Below, piece by piece: positions 1 to 4,837 of a stretch of DNA of 17,769 bases. A model generated the notes under the pieces. That model did not search any database, was not told the origin of the DNA, and saw only the letters and a list, made by a program, of their open reading frames with translations. The stretch is from HO2-45-28 sp964412115 (GTDB lineage Bacteria; Patescibacteriota; Minisyncoccia; HO2-45-28): NCBI GenBank assembly GCA_964412115.1, contig CAYPMM010000018.1:1-17769 (forward strand). The letters are read 5' to 3'. The first letter of the stretch is position 1; the number at the start of each line of letters is the position of its first letter. A program made the position numbers and the translations under genes.

Positions 1-12
1 GGTGCGCTCGCG

Positions 13-19
13 CCTCCTT
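13..19 (-). promoter_or_regulatory. Shine-Dalgarno-like site near the window edge
   Basis: On the minus strand, just after the stop of the 25-660 gene, the sequence reads AAGGAGG, a near-perfect match to the ribosome binding consensus. No ATG, GTG or TTG lies in the 12 remaining bases, so any start codon would have to be beyond the window edge, at a spacing of 13 or more, which is long. It may mark a second gene in the same transcript, or be chance. Confidence 0.25.
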
Positions 20-24
20 GGATT

Positions 25-660
25 TCATTGTTTGTACAACATCTGAAATCTCGGCCCTTTACCAAGTTTTGAGGTTCCGTACATAGGCACTGTGCGGGAT
101 TCTCGCGACCGATGATGAACTTCGGCGTCCAGACCAATCAAGTAAAGAAAAAATATTTTTACATGATCCAATATTGAGGGCGGCTCTTCTACCCAGTCTT
201 CCCACTCATGACGTGTTAGCGCGTACGGCTCTAGGTTGTTTGGGTCGTATTCAATTAAAAATGTGGGTTGACTGACGTCTTCCGACATTGTTTCCGGATC
301 GGAAGCCCAAAAATACCAAAACTGGATTTCCGCGACGTTTGTTTTTGTGTGGCCGAATCTCTTAATCTTAAAAACGCCCACCCGTGCGTATTCCTCTTCT
401 TTTTCTCCTTTGACGGTTATTTTGGTTTTGGGTTTATCATCCTTTATTGTTACATTTCCGGCTTCATTTGTGTGCCCCGATATAATGCTTCCGATGTCTG
501 TTTTAGTTTCTGCACTTATGTTCACCACGTGAGGCAACTTGATGGCTGGAAGATTGTGGAACGCCCGAACCACCTTGTGGGCGGATTCGGTGTCCCACTC
601 TTTCGAAAGTCTTAACATGCAGGCATTCAACTGTAGTTTTTCTGCGCCACTTAGTTGCAT
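25..660 (-). CDS. Hypothetical protein, 211 aa, unrecognised family
   Basis: I do not recognise the family. The frame is open back to a TTG at 750, but that TTG is the first triplet of a -35 box (TTGACA), so translation cannot begin there. The chosen start is the ATG at 660, preceded by the G/A-rich stretch GGGGGACAGGAG; the GGAG touches the start codon, so the GGGGGA further upstream may be the part that pairs with 16S rRNA. The protein is soluble and highly charged, with a Lys/Glu-rich segment near the middle (around residues 75-90), an aromatic-rich patch (IQFWYFW, about residues 113-119) and one hydrophobic stretch near the C-terminus (IFFLYLIGLDA, about residues 168-178) too short for a clear membrane helix. 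No signal peptide, metal-binding cluster or repeat is evident. It is the only clear minus-strand gene and is transcribed away from the rest. Coding is supported by length, promoter and RBS; function is unknown. Confidence 0.6.
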   Translation of the reverse strand: MQLSGAEKLQLNACMLRLSKEWDTESAHKVVRAFHNLPAIKLPHVVNISAETKTDIGSIISGHTNEAGNVTIKDDKPKTKITVKGEKEEEYARVGVFKIKRFGHTKTNVAEIQFWYFWASDPETMSEDVSQPTFLIEYDPNNLEPYALTRHEWEDWVEEPPSILDHVKIFFLYLIGLDAEVHHRSRESRTVPMYGTSKLGKGPRFQMLYKQ

Positions 661-720
661 CTCCTGTCCCCCTGATGTCGGTTTGTTATTCGGTGTTAAA
701 GAGCGCTTCTTACGCTTCCA

Positions 721-750
721 ATAATAGCACAAAACTATGCCATTTGTCAA
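721..750 (-). promoter_or_regulatory. Extended -10 promoter for the 25-660 gene
   Basis: On the minus strand: TTGACA (745-750, consensus -35), an 18-base spacer, and TATTAT (721-726) preceded by TG one base upstream (TGCTATTAT, an extended -10). Transcription should start near 714, giving a leader of about 54 bases before the ATG at 660. The -35 overlaps that of the plus-strand promoter at 744-773. Confidence 0.75.
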
Positions 751-773
751 GGTTTTGAAAAATGGGGTATAAT
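744..773 (+). promoter_or_regulatory. Promoter for the EamA-hydrolase gene, leaderless
   Basis: TTGTCA (744-749), an 18-base spacer and a consensus TATAAT (768-773). The ATG at 780 begins six bases after the -10 box, so the predicted start of transcription coincides with the start codon and the mRNA should be leaderless. No Shine-Dalgarno sequence precedes the ATG. Confidence 0.75.
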
Positions 774-779
774 TAGCCC

Positions 780-2612
780 ATGTGGCTTTTTGTCGCGATT
801 TTGGCGCAGTTTGTAAATGGAAGCTCCACGGTAATAGACAAACTGCTTTTGAAAAAATCTTATCCGAATCCGGTCGGCTATACTTTTTGGCTGGGCGTTT
901 TGGGTCTTTTTAGCGTTGTCTTTTTGCCGTTTGGTTTTAGGATGTTGAATTTTTCAGAAGCGGGAGTCGCGCTGCTCGCCGGAGTTTTTTTCATTCTGGC
1001 GATGCTTTTTTATTTTTACGCTCTTTTTTACGGCGAGGCCTCAAACTCCGTCATTTTAATAGGCGCCATCTCGCCTATATTCACATATTTTTTCAGCTCG
1101 CTTATTTTAGGACTTGATTTGAGCGGACACCAACTTATCGGCTTTGCCGTTTTGATTTTGGGCGGGATTGTTTTGTTTTTTGTGGAATCCGCCAATCTCC
1201 GTTTAAAGATCGGGCTTCTCGCGCTCGCTTCCGCCCTTTCTTTCGGTCTGTCAAACACGCTTACCAAAAGCGTGTTTGAGTTTTCAAATTTTGCCACGGG
1301 ATTTGTCTGGATTAAATTTGCGTCGCTCATCACCGTTCTTATTTTTCTTTTCCTGCCTTTACTTCGCAAGAAAATTTTTAATCCCGGAGGGCGCGATGAA
1401 TTTCACGGCAAATGGGCCTATTTTCTAAATCGCGGATATGCCGGCGCCGGCTCGGTTTTGATTTTTTACGCTCTTTTGCTCGGCTCGCCTCCGCTCGTGG
1501 ATTCAACTTTCAACCTGAAATTTATTTTTATTTTTCTTGGCGGATGGCTGATTTTGAAGGAGCGGTTTCGCGGATGGGTGCTGGTCTGGAAAATTTTAGC
1601 GTTGGCGATAATATCTTTCGGAGTTTTGTGGCTTGCGGTTGGCGAATACTACAAGTCAAATGCGTGGGCGCAAGTAAACTGGGCGCCCGATGATAACCGG
1701 CAGATTGTCTGGGGTGTTACGTTTTCACAAAAATTTTCGGAAATGCTCGGGCTTGATTGGCGCGAAAATTACGACGCGATTTTAAATGAATTGAAACCCG
1801 AACGAATCCGCCTTATTGCTTACTGGGACATGATAGAGCCGGAAGAAGGCAAGTTTTCCGCCCAAGGCGGACCAGCCTCGGGCTGGGATTTTCGCGATCT
1901 GGATTATCAGATGGATTTGGCCGAAAAAAACAATGTAGGTGTTATTTTGGCCGTGGGGCAAAAATTACCAAGGTGGCCCGAATGCCACATTCCAGATTGG
2001 GCAAAATCCGATCAAGATTTACTTGGATATATTGAAGTGGTTGTGAATCGTTATAAAAATCATCCGGCGTTAATTTACTGGCAGGTGGAAAACGAGCCGT
2101 TTTTGCCGTTTGGCGAGTGTCCGGCGCTTGATAGGGAATTGCTTGATGAAGAAATTGCGCTTGTTAAATCGCTTGACCGAGAACATCCCATTTTGATTAC
2201 TGATTCCGGTGAGGTGGGCAGGTGGTATTCGGCGGTTCGCGCGGGAGATGTTTTCGGCACGACGATGTATCGCAGGGTTTACAACGACACACTCGGATTC
2301 ATTGATTATCATTTGCCACCCGAGTTTTTCAGGATTAAAGAAAAAATCACGCGCGTACTTGCGGGCGACCAGGACAAAAAATTCGTAGTCATAGAACTTG
2401 CCTCCGAACCGTGGCTGCCTAAACAGCTTTACGAAACATCTCTTGAGGACCAGTTTAAAAACTTTGATTTGGATTTTTTTAAAAATACGGTTAAATATGC
2501 CGAAGCCGCCGATTTTAACGAATATTATTTGTGGGGCGCGGAGTGGTGGTATTGGCTGAAAGTTAGACACAACAGGCCCGAGTTCTGGGATTTTGCCAAA
2601 ACGATTTTTTAA
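780..2612 (+). CDS. EamA-type transporter fused to clan GH-A glycoside hydrolase
   Basis: A two-part protein of 610 residues. Residues 1-290 contain about ten hydrophobic helices arranged as two EamA (drug/metabolite transporter) halves. Residues 305-610 read as a TIM-barrel hydrolase of clan GH-A: an early IEPEEGKF motif like those of GH42/GH5-type enzymes, the acid/base motif Asn438-Glu439-Pro440 in WQVENEPF, and a likely nucleophile Glu539 in VVIELASEPW, about 100 residues later as usual in this clan. A Trp-rich strand near 588-596 (LWGAEWWYW) fits the eighth barrel strand. The hydrolase substrate and transported compound are not predictable. Positive charges concentrate in loops after helices 1, 5, 7 and 9, which would put both termini outside the cell; characterised DMT carriers have both termini inside, so the side of the hydrolase is unresolved. 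The reading frame is continuous with no linker stop. The next gene starts 16 bases downstream with its own -10 box. Confidence 0.85.
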   Translation: MWLFVAILAQFVNGSSTVIDKLLLKKSYPNPVGYTFWLGVLGLFSVVFLPFGFRMLNFSEAGVALLAGVFFILAMLFYFYALFYGEASNSVILIGAISPIFTYFFSSLILGLDLSGHQLIGFAVLILGGIVLFFVESANLRLKIGLLALASALSFGLSNTLTKSVFEFSNFATGFVWIKFASLITVLIFLFLPLLRKKIFNPGGRDEFHGKWAYFLNRGYAGAGSVLIFYALLLGSPPLVDSTFNLKFIFIFLGGWLILKERFRGWVLVWKILALAIISFGVLWLAVGEYYKSNAWAQVNWAPDDNRQIVWGVTFSQKFSEMLGLDWRENYDAILNELKPERIRLIAYWDMIEPEEGKFSAQGGPASGWDFRDLDYQMDLAEKNNVGVILAVGQKLPRWPECHIPDWAKSDQDLLGYIEVVVNRYKNHPALIYWQVENEPFLPFGECPALDRELLDEEIALVKSLDREHPILITDSGEVGRWYSAVRAGDVFGTTMYRRVYNDTLGFIDYHLPPEFFRIKEKITRVLAGDQDKKFVVIELASEPWLPKQLYETSLEDQFKNFDLDFFKNTVKYAEAADFNEYYLWGAEWWYWLKVRHNRPEFWDFAKTIF

Positions 2613-2620
2613 TATATAAT
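2593..2620 (+). promoter_or_regulatory. Promoter for the FKBP gene, leaderless
   Basis: TTGCCA (2593-2598, inside the end of the preceding gene), 16-base spacer, TATAAT (2615-2620). Only eight bases separate the -10 box from the ATG at 2629, so the mRNA should be leaderless or nearly so. Confidence 0.6.
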
Positions 2621-2628
2621 ATTTCAGT

Positions 2629-3594
2629 ATGTTGAAATTTAATTGGATTAAAATTTCGGCAGGGGCTGTGGTCGCGGTACTTTTTGCCGGAGGGCTTTAT
2701 TATTATTCGCATTATTTTATCCGGCCAAACCAGGATAACTCACAGGAAGTTTTGGCAAAATTGCAGGAAACAGGCGATTTGGTTTTTGACATAGCCGACA
2801 TTTTGCAGGTTAAGCTGCCCGGGAGTTTGTCTGTTTTGGCTGAAACCGAAAATGCCGGAGAATTCGCGACCGCCGCTGAAATAACCGGAGACGCCCTGAA
2901 AATAATGGATGAAATGGCGGTAAAATCGGCGGAGTTAAAAACAAAAACAGCCGAATTTAAAATACTTGCCGAAGGCGCCGTAGATACCGAAACTCAAACC
3001 TCGGCCTTAAAAACCGCCGATATTCTGGAACGCCTTAATTCCAAGTTTGAAAACCTGGTTGATTTTGAGCGGGAGCTTTTGGGGCTGGCCAAGACTTATT
3101 ATGAAGCGCTGGCCGCAAAACGCGAGCCGGGAGTTCCGGACTTTTTTAAGGTTAACGCAAAAATAGCGGCCGCGGGCAGCAATGCCGCGGATTTAATAAA
3201 TAATTTTACGGCTTCGGCCGATGAATTGAGTATGATTTTAAACGACAAACCGGCGATTAGTAAAAACGAACCGTCCGAGCTTAAAATTGAAGATGTCGCT
3301 TTGGGTCAAAACAAAGAAGCGAAAAACGGCGATACGCTTGTTGTGCACTATATCGGAACGCTTCAAAACGGAACTAAGTTTGATAGTTCCGTTGACCGCG
3401 GCCAGCCCTTCACATTCGTGCTTGGCTCCGGGCAGGTGATTAAAGGATGGGAACAAGGACTTTTGGGCATGAAAATGGGCGGGCACAGGCGTCTGACTAT
3501 TCCGCCGGAGCTGGGCTACGGAGCGCGCGGTCAGGGCGGTATTCCGCCGAACTCAACTCTAATTTTTGAAATTGACCTTTTGGATATTAACTGA
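2629..3594 (+). CDS. Membrane-anchored FKBP-type peptidyl-prolyl isomerase
   Basis: A cis-trans prolyl isomerase that probably acts outside the membrane on folding of exported proteins. Of 321 residues, 10-30 form one hydrophobic helix (AGAVVAVLFAGGLYYY) without a lipobox Cys, hence an uncleaved anchor or signal peptide. Residues 35-215 are a long, Ala/Glu/Lys-rich, mainly helical region of unknown role, possibly a dimerisation or chaperone arm. Residues 220-321 are a complete FKBP domain: VHYIG (Tyr241), KFDSS, VIKGWE (Trp274, floor of the pocket), IPPELGYGARG (Tyr297) and the final strand LIFEIDLLDIN. It is similar in layout to FkpA- or Mip-like proteins, which also join a helical N-part to a C-terminal FKBP domain, but I cannot assign it to either. 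The start ATG sits just after a -10 box. It is followed by the promoter of tRNA-Lys, so it ends its transcription unit. Confidence 0.92.
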   Translation: MLKFNWIKISAGAVVAVLFAGGLYYYSHYFIRPNQDNSQEVLAKLQETGDLVFDIADILQVKLPGSLSVLAETENAGEFATAAEITGDALKIMDEMAVKSAELKTKTAEFKILAEGAVDTETQTSALKTADILERLNSKFENLVDFERELLGLAKTYYEALAAKREPGVPDFFKVNAKIAAAGSNAADLINNFTASADELSMILNDKPAISKNEPSELKIEDVALGQNKEAKNGDTLVVHYIGTLQNGTKFDSSVDRGQPFTFVLGSGQVIKGWEQGLLGMKMGGHRRLTIPPELGYGARGQGGIPPNSTLIFEIDLLDIN

Positions 3595-3612
3595 AAAGGA
3601 GTCTCCCTTTAA

Positions 3613-3639
3613 ACCCGTTATTTTATCTTGTCAACGGGT
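3613..3639 (+). other. Inverted repeat between FKBP gene and tRNA promoter
   Basis: ACCCGTT (3613-3619) and AACGGGT (3633-3639) form a seven-base-pair stem with a 13-base loop. No T-run follows, so it is a poor intrinsic terminator for the FKBP transcript. The right arm overlaps the -35 box of the tRNA promoter, so it could also be an operator-like dyad. A smaller hairpin, AAAGG/CCTTT, lies at 3595-3610. Confidence 0.3.
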
Positions 3640-3656
3640 CGTTGTTGAGTTAAAAT
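3628..3656 (+). promoter_or_regulatory. Promoter of tRNA-Lys
   Basis: TTGTCA (3628-3633), 17-base spacer, TAAAAT (3651-3656). The mature tRNA begins ten bases after the -10 box; a purine start at 3664 would leave a 5' leader of about two bases for RNase P to remove. Confidence 0.7.
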
Positions 3657-3665
3657 AATGTCTAT

Positions 3666-3738
3666 CCGCCCGTAGCTCAGCTGGTAGAGCAGCTCCCTTT
3701 TAAGGAGATGGTCGTAGGTTCGATTCCTACCGGGCGGA
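3666..3738 (+). tRNA. tRNA-Lys (anticodon TTT)
   Basis: A full cloverleaf of 73 bases can be drawn: acceptor CCGCCCG/CGGGCGG, D-arm GCTC/GAGC, anticodon stem GCTCC/GGAGA, loop CTTTTAA with anticodon TTT at 3699-3701, T-arm GTAGG-TTCGATT-CCTAC, and discriminator A at 3738, the base LysRS expects. CCA is not encoded (ACT follows the last pair), so a CCA-adding enzyme is required. The 27-43 pair is a G-A mismatch and the first acceptor pair is C-G, which is less common than G-C for this tRNA. The 3' part from base 3721 onward is repeated twice more downstream, but only this copy has a complete tRNA. A 17-bp terminator hairpin starts two bases after the discriminator. Confidence 0.95.
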
Positions 3739-3740
3739 CT

Positions 3741-3779
3741 TAAATTAAAACGACCCCATTTTGGGGTCGTTTTAATTTA
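3741..3779 (+). terminator. Intrinsic terminator of tRNA-Lys (first copy)
   Basis: A perfect 17-bp stem (left arm 3741-3757, right arm 3763-3779) around the loop ATTTT, with a GC core (CGACCCC/GGGGTCG) and T-rich 3' half. The AT-rich outer part supplies the T-tract (GTTTTAATTTA). By symmetry it would also work for minus-strand transcription. Confidence 0.85.
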
Positions 3780-3810
3780 TATGTTTGGTTATGGAATCGA
3801 ACCGAAGGCG

Positions 3811-3846
3811 TGAATTTTTAAGGAGCAACGCGACTATAAAAATTCA
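3811..3846. repeat. AT-rich hairpin inside repeat unit 1
   Basis: TGAATTTTTA (3811-3820) and TAAAAATTCA (3837-3846) form a perfect ten-bp stem with a 16-base loop. The octamer ACCGAAGG occurs as a direct repeat on both sides (3801-3808 and 3855-3862). The same structure recurs at 3959-3994 in the second unit. Function unknown. Confidence 0.7.
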
Positions 3847-3888
3847 GCGTTTCGACCGAAGGGAGAAGCGATTCCTACCGGGCGGACT

Positions 3889-3927
3889 TAAATTAAAACG
3901 ACCCCATTTTGGGGTCGTTTTAATTTA
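3889..3927 (+). terminator. Second copy of the 17-bp terminator hairpin
   Basis: Identical to the hairpin at 3741-3779, carried by the second 148-bp unit. It gives tandem termination before the downstream promoter at 4036-4063. Confidence 0.75.
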
Positions 3928-4035
3928 TATGTTTGGTTATGGAATCGAACCGAAGGCGTGAATTTTTAAGGAGCAACGCGACTATAAAAATTCAGCGTTT
4001 CGACCGAAGGGAGAAGCGATTCCTACCGGGCGGAC

Positions 4036-4063
4036 TTGACTTTTATACTATATTTGGTATAAT
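4036..4063 (+). promoter_or_regulatory. Promoter for the two small orphan genes
   Basis: TTGACT (4036-4041), 16-base spacer, TATAAT (4058-4063). The first two bases of the -35 box are the last two of the third tRNA-end copy, so the box is formed at the repeat junction. Transcription from about 4070 gives a leader of roughly 47 bases. Confidence 0.75.
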
Positions 4064-4103
4064 TAAAGCCGAAAGTTCCAATCTGGTTTTCTACACTCCA
4101 GCA

Positions 4104-4109
4104 GGGGAG
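4104..4109 (+). promoter_or_regulatory. Ribosome binding site of the 4117 gene
   Basis: GGGGAG seven bases before the ATG at 4117. It contrasts with the conserved genes of this window, which mostly lack a Shine-Dalgarno site. Confidence 0.65.
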
Positions 4110-4116
4110 AAGCCTA

Positions 4117-4305
4117 ATGACACTGGACGATGACCGTCGAAAGTCAACTGCTCTCATGATCATCATTGAAAAGATGGTCGCCAGGTATCAAAACGAGCAC
4201 AGGGGTAATCTGGACGAGGAAATTTTCCGGCTTTTTGAGAAAGCAAAAAAGGTGAAACGGGCGGAGAATCGCGTTGATTTGGATGTGGCCATCAAGGACA
4301 TCTAG
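4117..4305 (+). CDS. Small hypothetical protein, 62 aa
   Basis: I do not recognise this protein. It is a short, charged, probably all-helical polypeptide: residues 5-30 carry hydrophobic positions in helix-like spacing (STALMIIIEKMVARYQ), followed by a second amphipathic segment (EEIFRLFEKAKKVKRAENRV). There is no Cys pair, membrane helix or signal peptide. Support for coding is the good promoter at 4036-4063, a GGGGAG ribosome site at proper spacing and the in-frame TAG stop directly before the leader of the next gene. It sits immediately after the tRNA-linked repeat, a usual position for cargo of integrated elements, and is probably co-transcribed with the gene at 4421. A small helical regulator or a partner of the next protein is possible but unproven. 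Confidence 0.6.
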   Translation: MTLDDDRRKSTALMIIIEKMVARYQNEHRGNLDEEIFRLFEKAKKVKRAENRVDLDVAIKDI

Positions 4306-4406
4306 GGGGGGTGCCATGCCAACACTCGGCTGGGGAAGCGAGCTGAAGAAAAATACACCCGAGACTTCAAGGGGCTGGGGCAGTCAAATTCTTTCTCAAG
4401 ACAAAC

Positions 4407-4412
4407 GAGGAG
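4407..4412 (+). promoter_or_regulatory. Ribosome binding site deciding the 4421 start
   Basis: GAGGAG with eight bases to the ATG at 4421. A rival in-frame ATG at 4316 also has a G-rich run (AGGGGGGG) four bases upstream, but the spacing at 4421 is better and the protein then begins with a natural beta strand. Confidence 0.65.
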
Positions 4413-4420
4413 AAAAAAGG

Positions 4421-4747
4421 ATGGACACGAAGAAGATTTTGCTTGTGGGGGCGGATCCGGATTCACTCTCTTATTTCCGGAGTAAAGAAATTGCGAAAGC
4501 GGTCGGAAATTTCGAGGCGATGCGTATCTATCCCGTCAGTCGGTGGGAGCACGACAAAATCTGCAGAGACTACGGAAACCAGCCTGTTGTTTTGGTAGGG
4601 CCAGATCGTATCGACGTTGTGCTCGACGCCGTTCGCAGAGGGGTAACCCACTACATCTTTTGGAACAGCCATTCCGAATGTCCCCTTGAACGGCTGGTCC
4701 ACAAGGATGGGGGAATTTATTTCGAGCCCATTATTACGACAACCTGA
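4421..4747 (+). CDS. Hypothetical protein, 108 aa, Rossmann-like fold
   Basis: I do not recognise the family. The protein begins MDTKKILLVGADPDSL, a beta strand followed by a Gly-Ala-Asp turn, and alternates hydrophobic strands (VVLVGP near residues 56-61, HYIFW near 77-81) with amphipathic helices. This is consistent with a small alpha/beta fold like receiver or flavodoxin-like domains, but the acidic pocket and Lys of a true receiver are not clear. The motif HSECPLE carries the second of its two Cys; the first is in KICRDYG. An alternative start at 4316 would add 35 polar residues (MPTLGWGSELKK and onward) and cannot be excluded. It lies 115 bases after the 62-aa gene, shares its promoter, and ends a few bases before a strong terminator, so the two make a closed transcription unit. 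Confidence 0.65.
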   Translation: MDTKKILLVGADPDSLSYFRSKEIAKAVGNFEAMRIYPVSRWEHDKICRDYGNQPVVLVGPDRIDVVLDAVRRGVTHYIFWNSHSECPLERLVHKDGGIYFEPIITTT

Positions 4748-4751
4748 TTTA

Positions 4752-4789
4752 CCCCGCCGCGGCTATTGCGCGCGGCGGGGATATTTTTT
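4752..4789 (+). terminator. GC-rich intrinsic terminator
   Basis: CCCCGCCGCG (4752-4761) pairs with CGCGGCGGGG (4771-4780) across a nine-base loop, followed by ATATTTTTT. A ten-bp, almost pure GC stem plus T-run: a classical rho-independent terminator that closes the two-gene unit. Confidence 0.92.
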
Positions 4790-4795
4790 CTAAAT

Positions 4796-4824
4796 TTGAG
4801 GAATTTTAATTTTTATCTCATAAT
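4796..4824 (+). promoter_or_regulatory. Promoter for the dehydrogenase operon
   Basis: TTGAGG (4796-4801), 17-base spacer, CATAAT (4819-4824). TATAAA at 4824-4829 is an alternative -10. Either would give a 5' leader of about zero to seven bases before the ATG at 4838, and no Shine-Dalgarno site is present. Confidence 0.55.
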
Positions 4825-4837
4825 ATAAAGAGCATAT

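Larger units (their letters stand above)
3721..4037. repeat. Exact 148-bp tandem repeat copying the tRNA-Lys 3' end
   Basis: Two head-to-tail units (3721-3868 and 3869-4016) are identical at every base I compared, and a third partial copy of 21 bases follows (4017-4037). Each unit begins inside the T-loop of tRNA-Lys (CGATTCC), runs through the acceptor 3' strand, then contains the 17-bp terminator hairpin, an 11-base inverted copy of the T-arm (GGAATCGAACC) and an AT-rich hairpin (TGAATTTTTA/TAAAAATTCA). The result is three direct copies of the tRNA 3' end spaced exactly 148 bases apart. This fits duplication at a tRNA attachment site, as with tyrosine-recombinase integration, but no integrase gene is in the window and the unit is too short to encode one. 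An open frame of 66 codons crossing the second unit at 3933-4133 is not credible as a gene. The region 3739-4116 holds no other gene. Confidence 0.95.

Noticed and set aside
661..750. N-terminal extension of the minus-strand gene from a TTG at 750
   Set aside because: The TTG is part of the -35 box and the extension would cover the promoter and leader; the ATG at 660 is better.
3721..4037. CRISPR array
   Set aside because: The unit is 148 bases with identical spacers and only two full copies, and no cas gene is present.
3933..4133. Open frame of 66 codons in the repeat
   Set aside because: It runs through the 148-bp repeat, AT-rich hairpin and promoter, and its protein has no coherent character.
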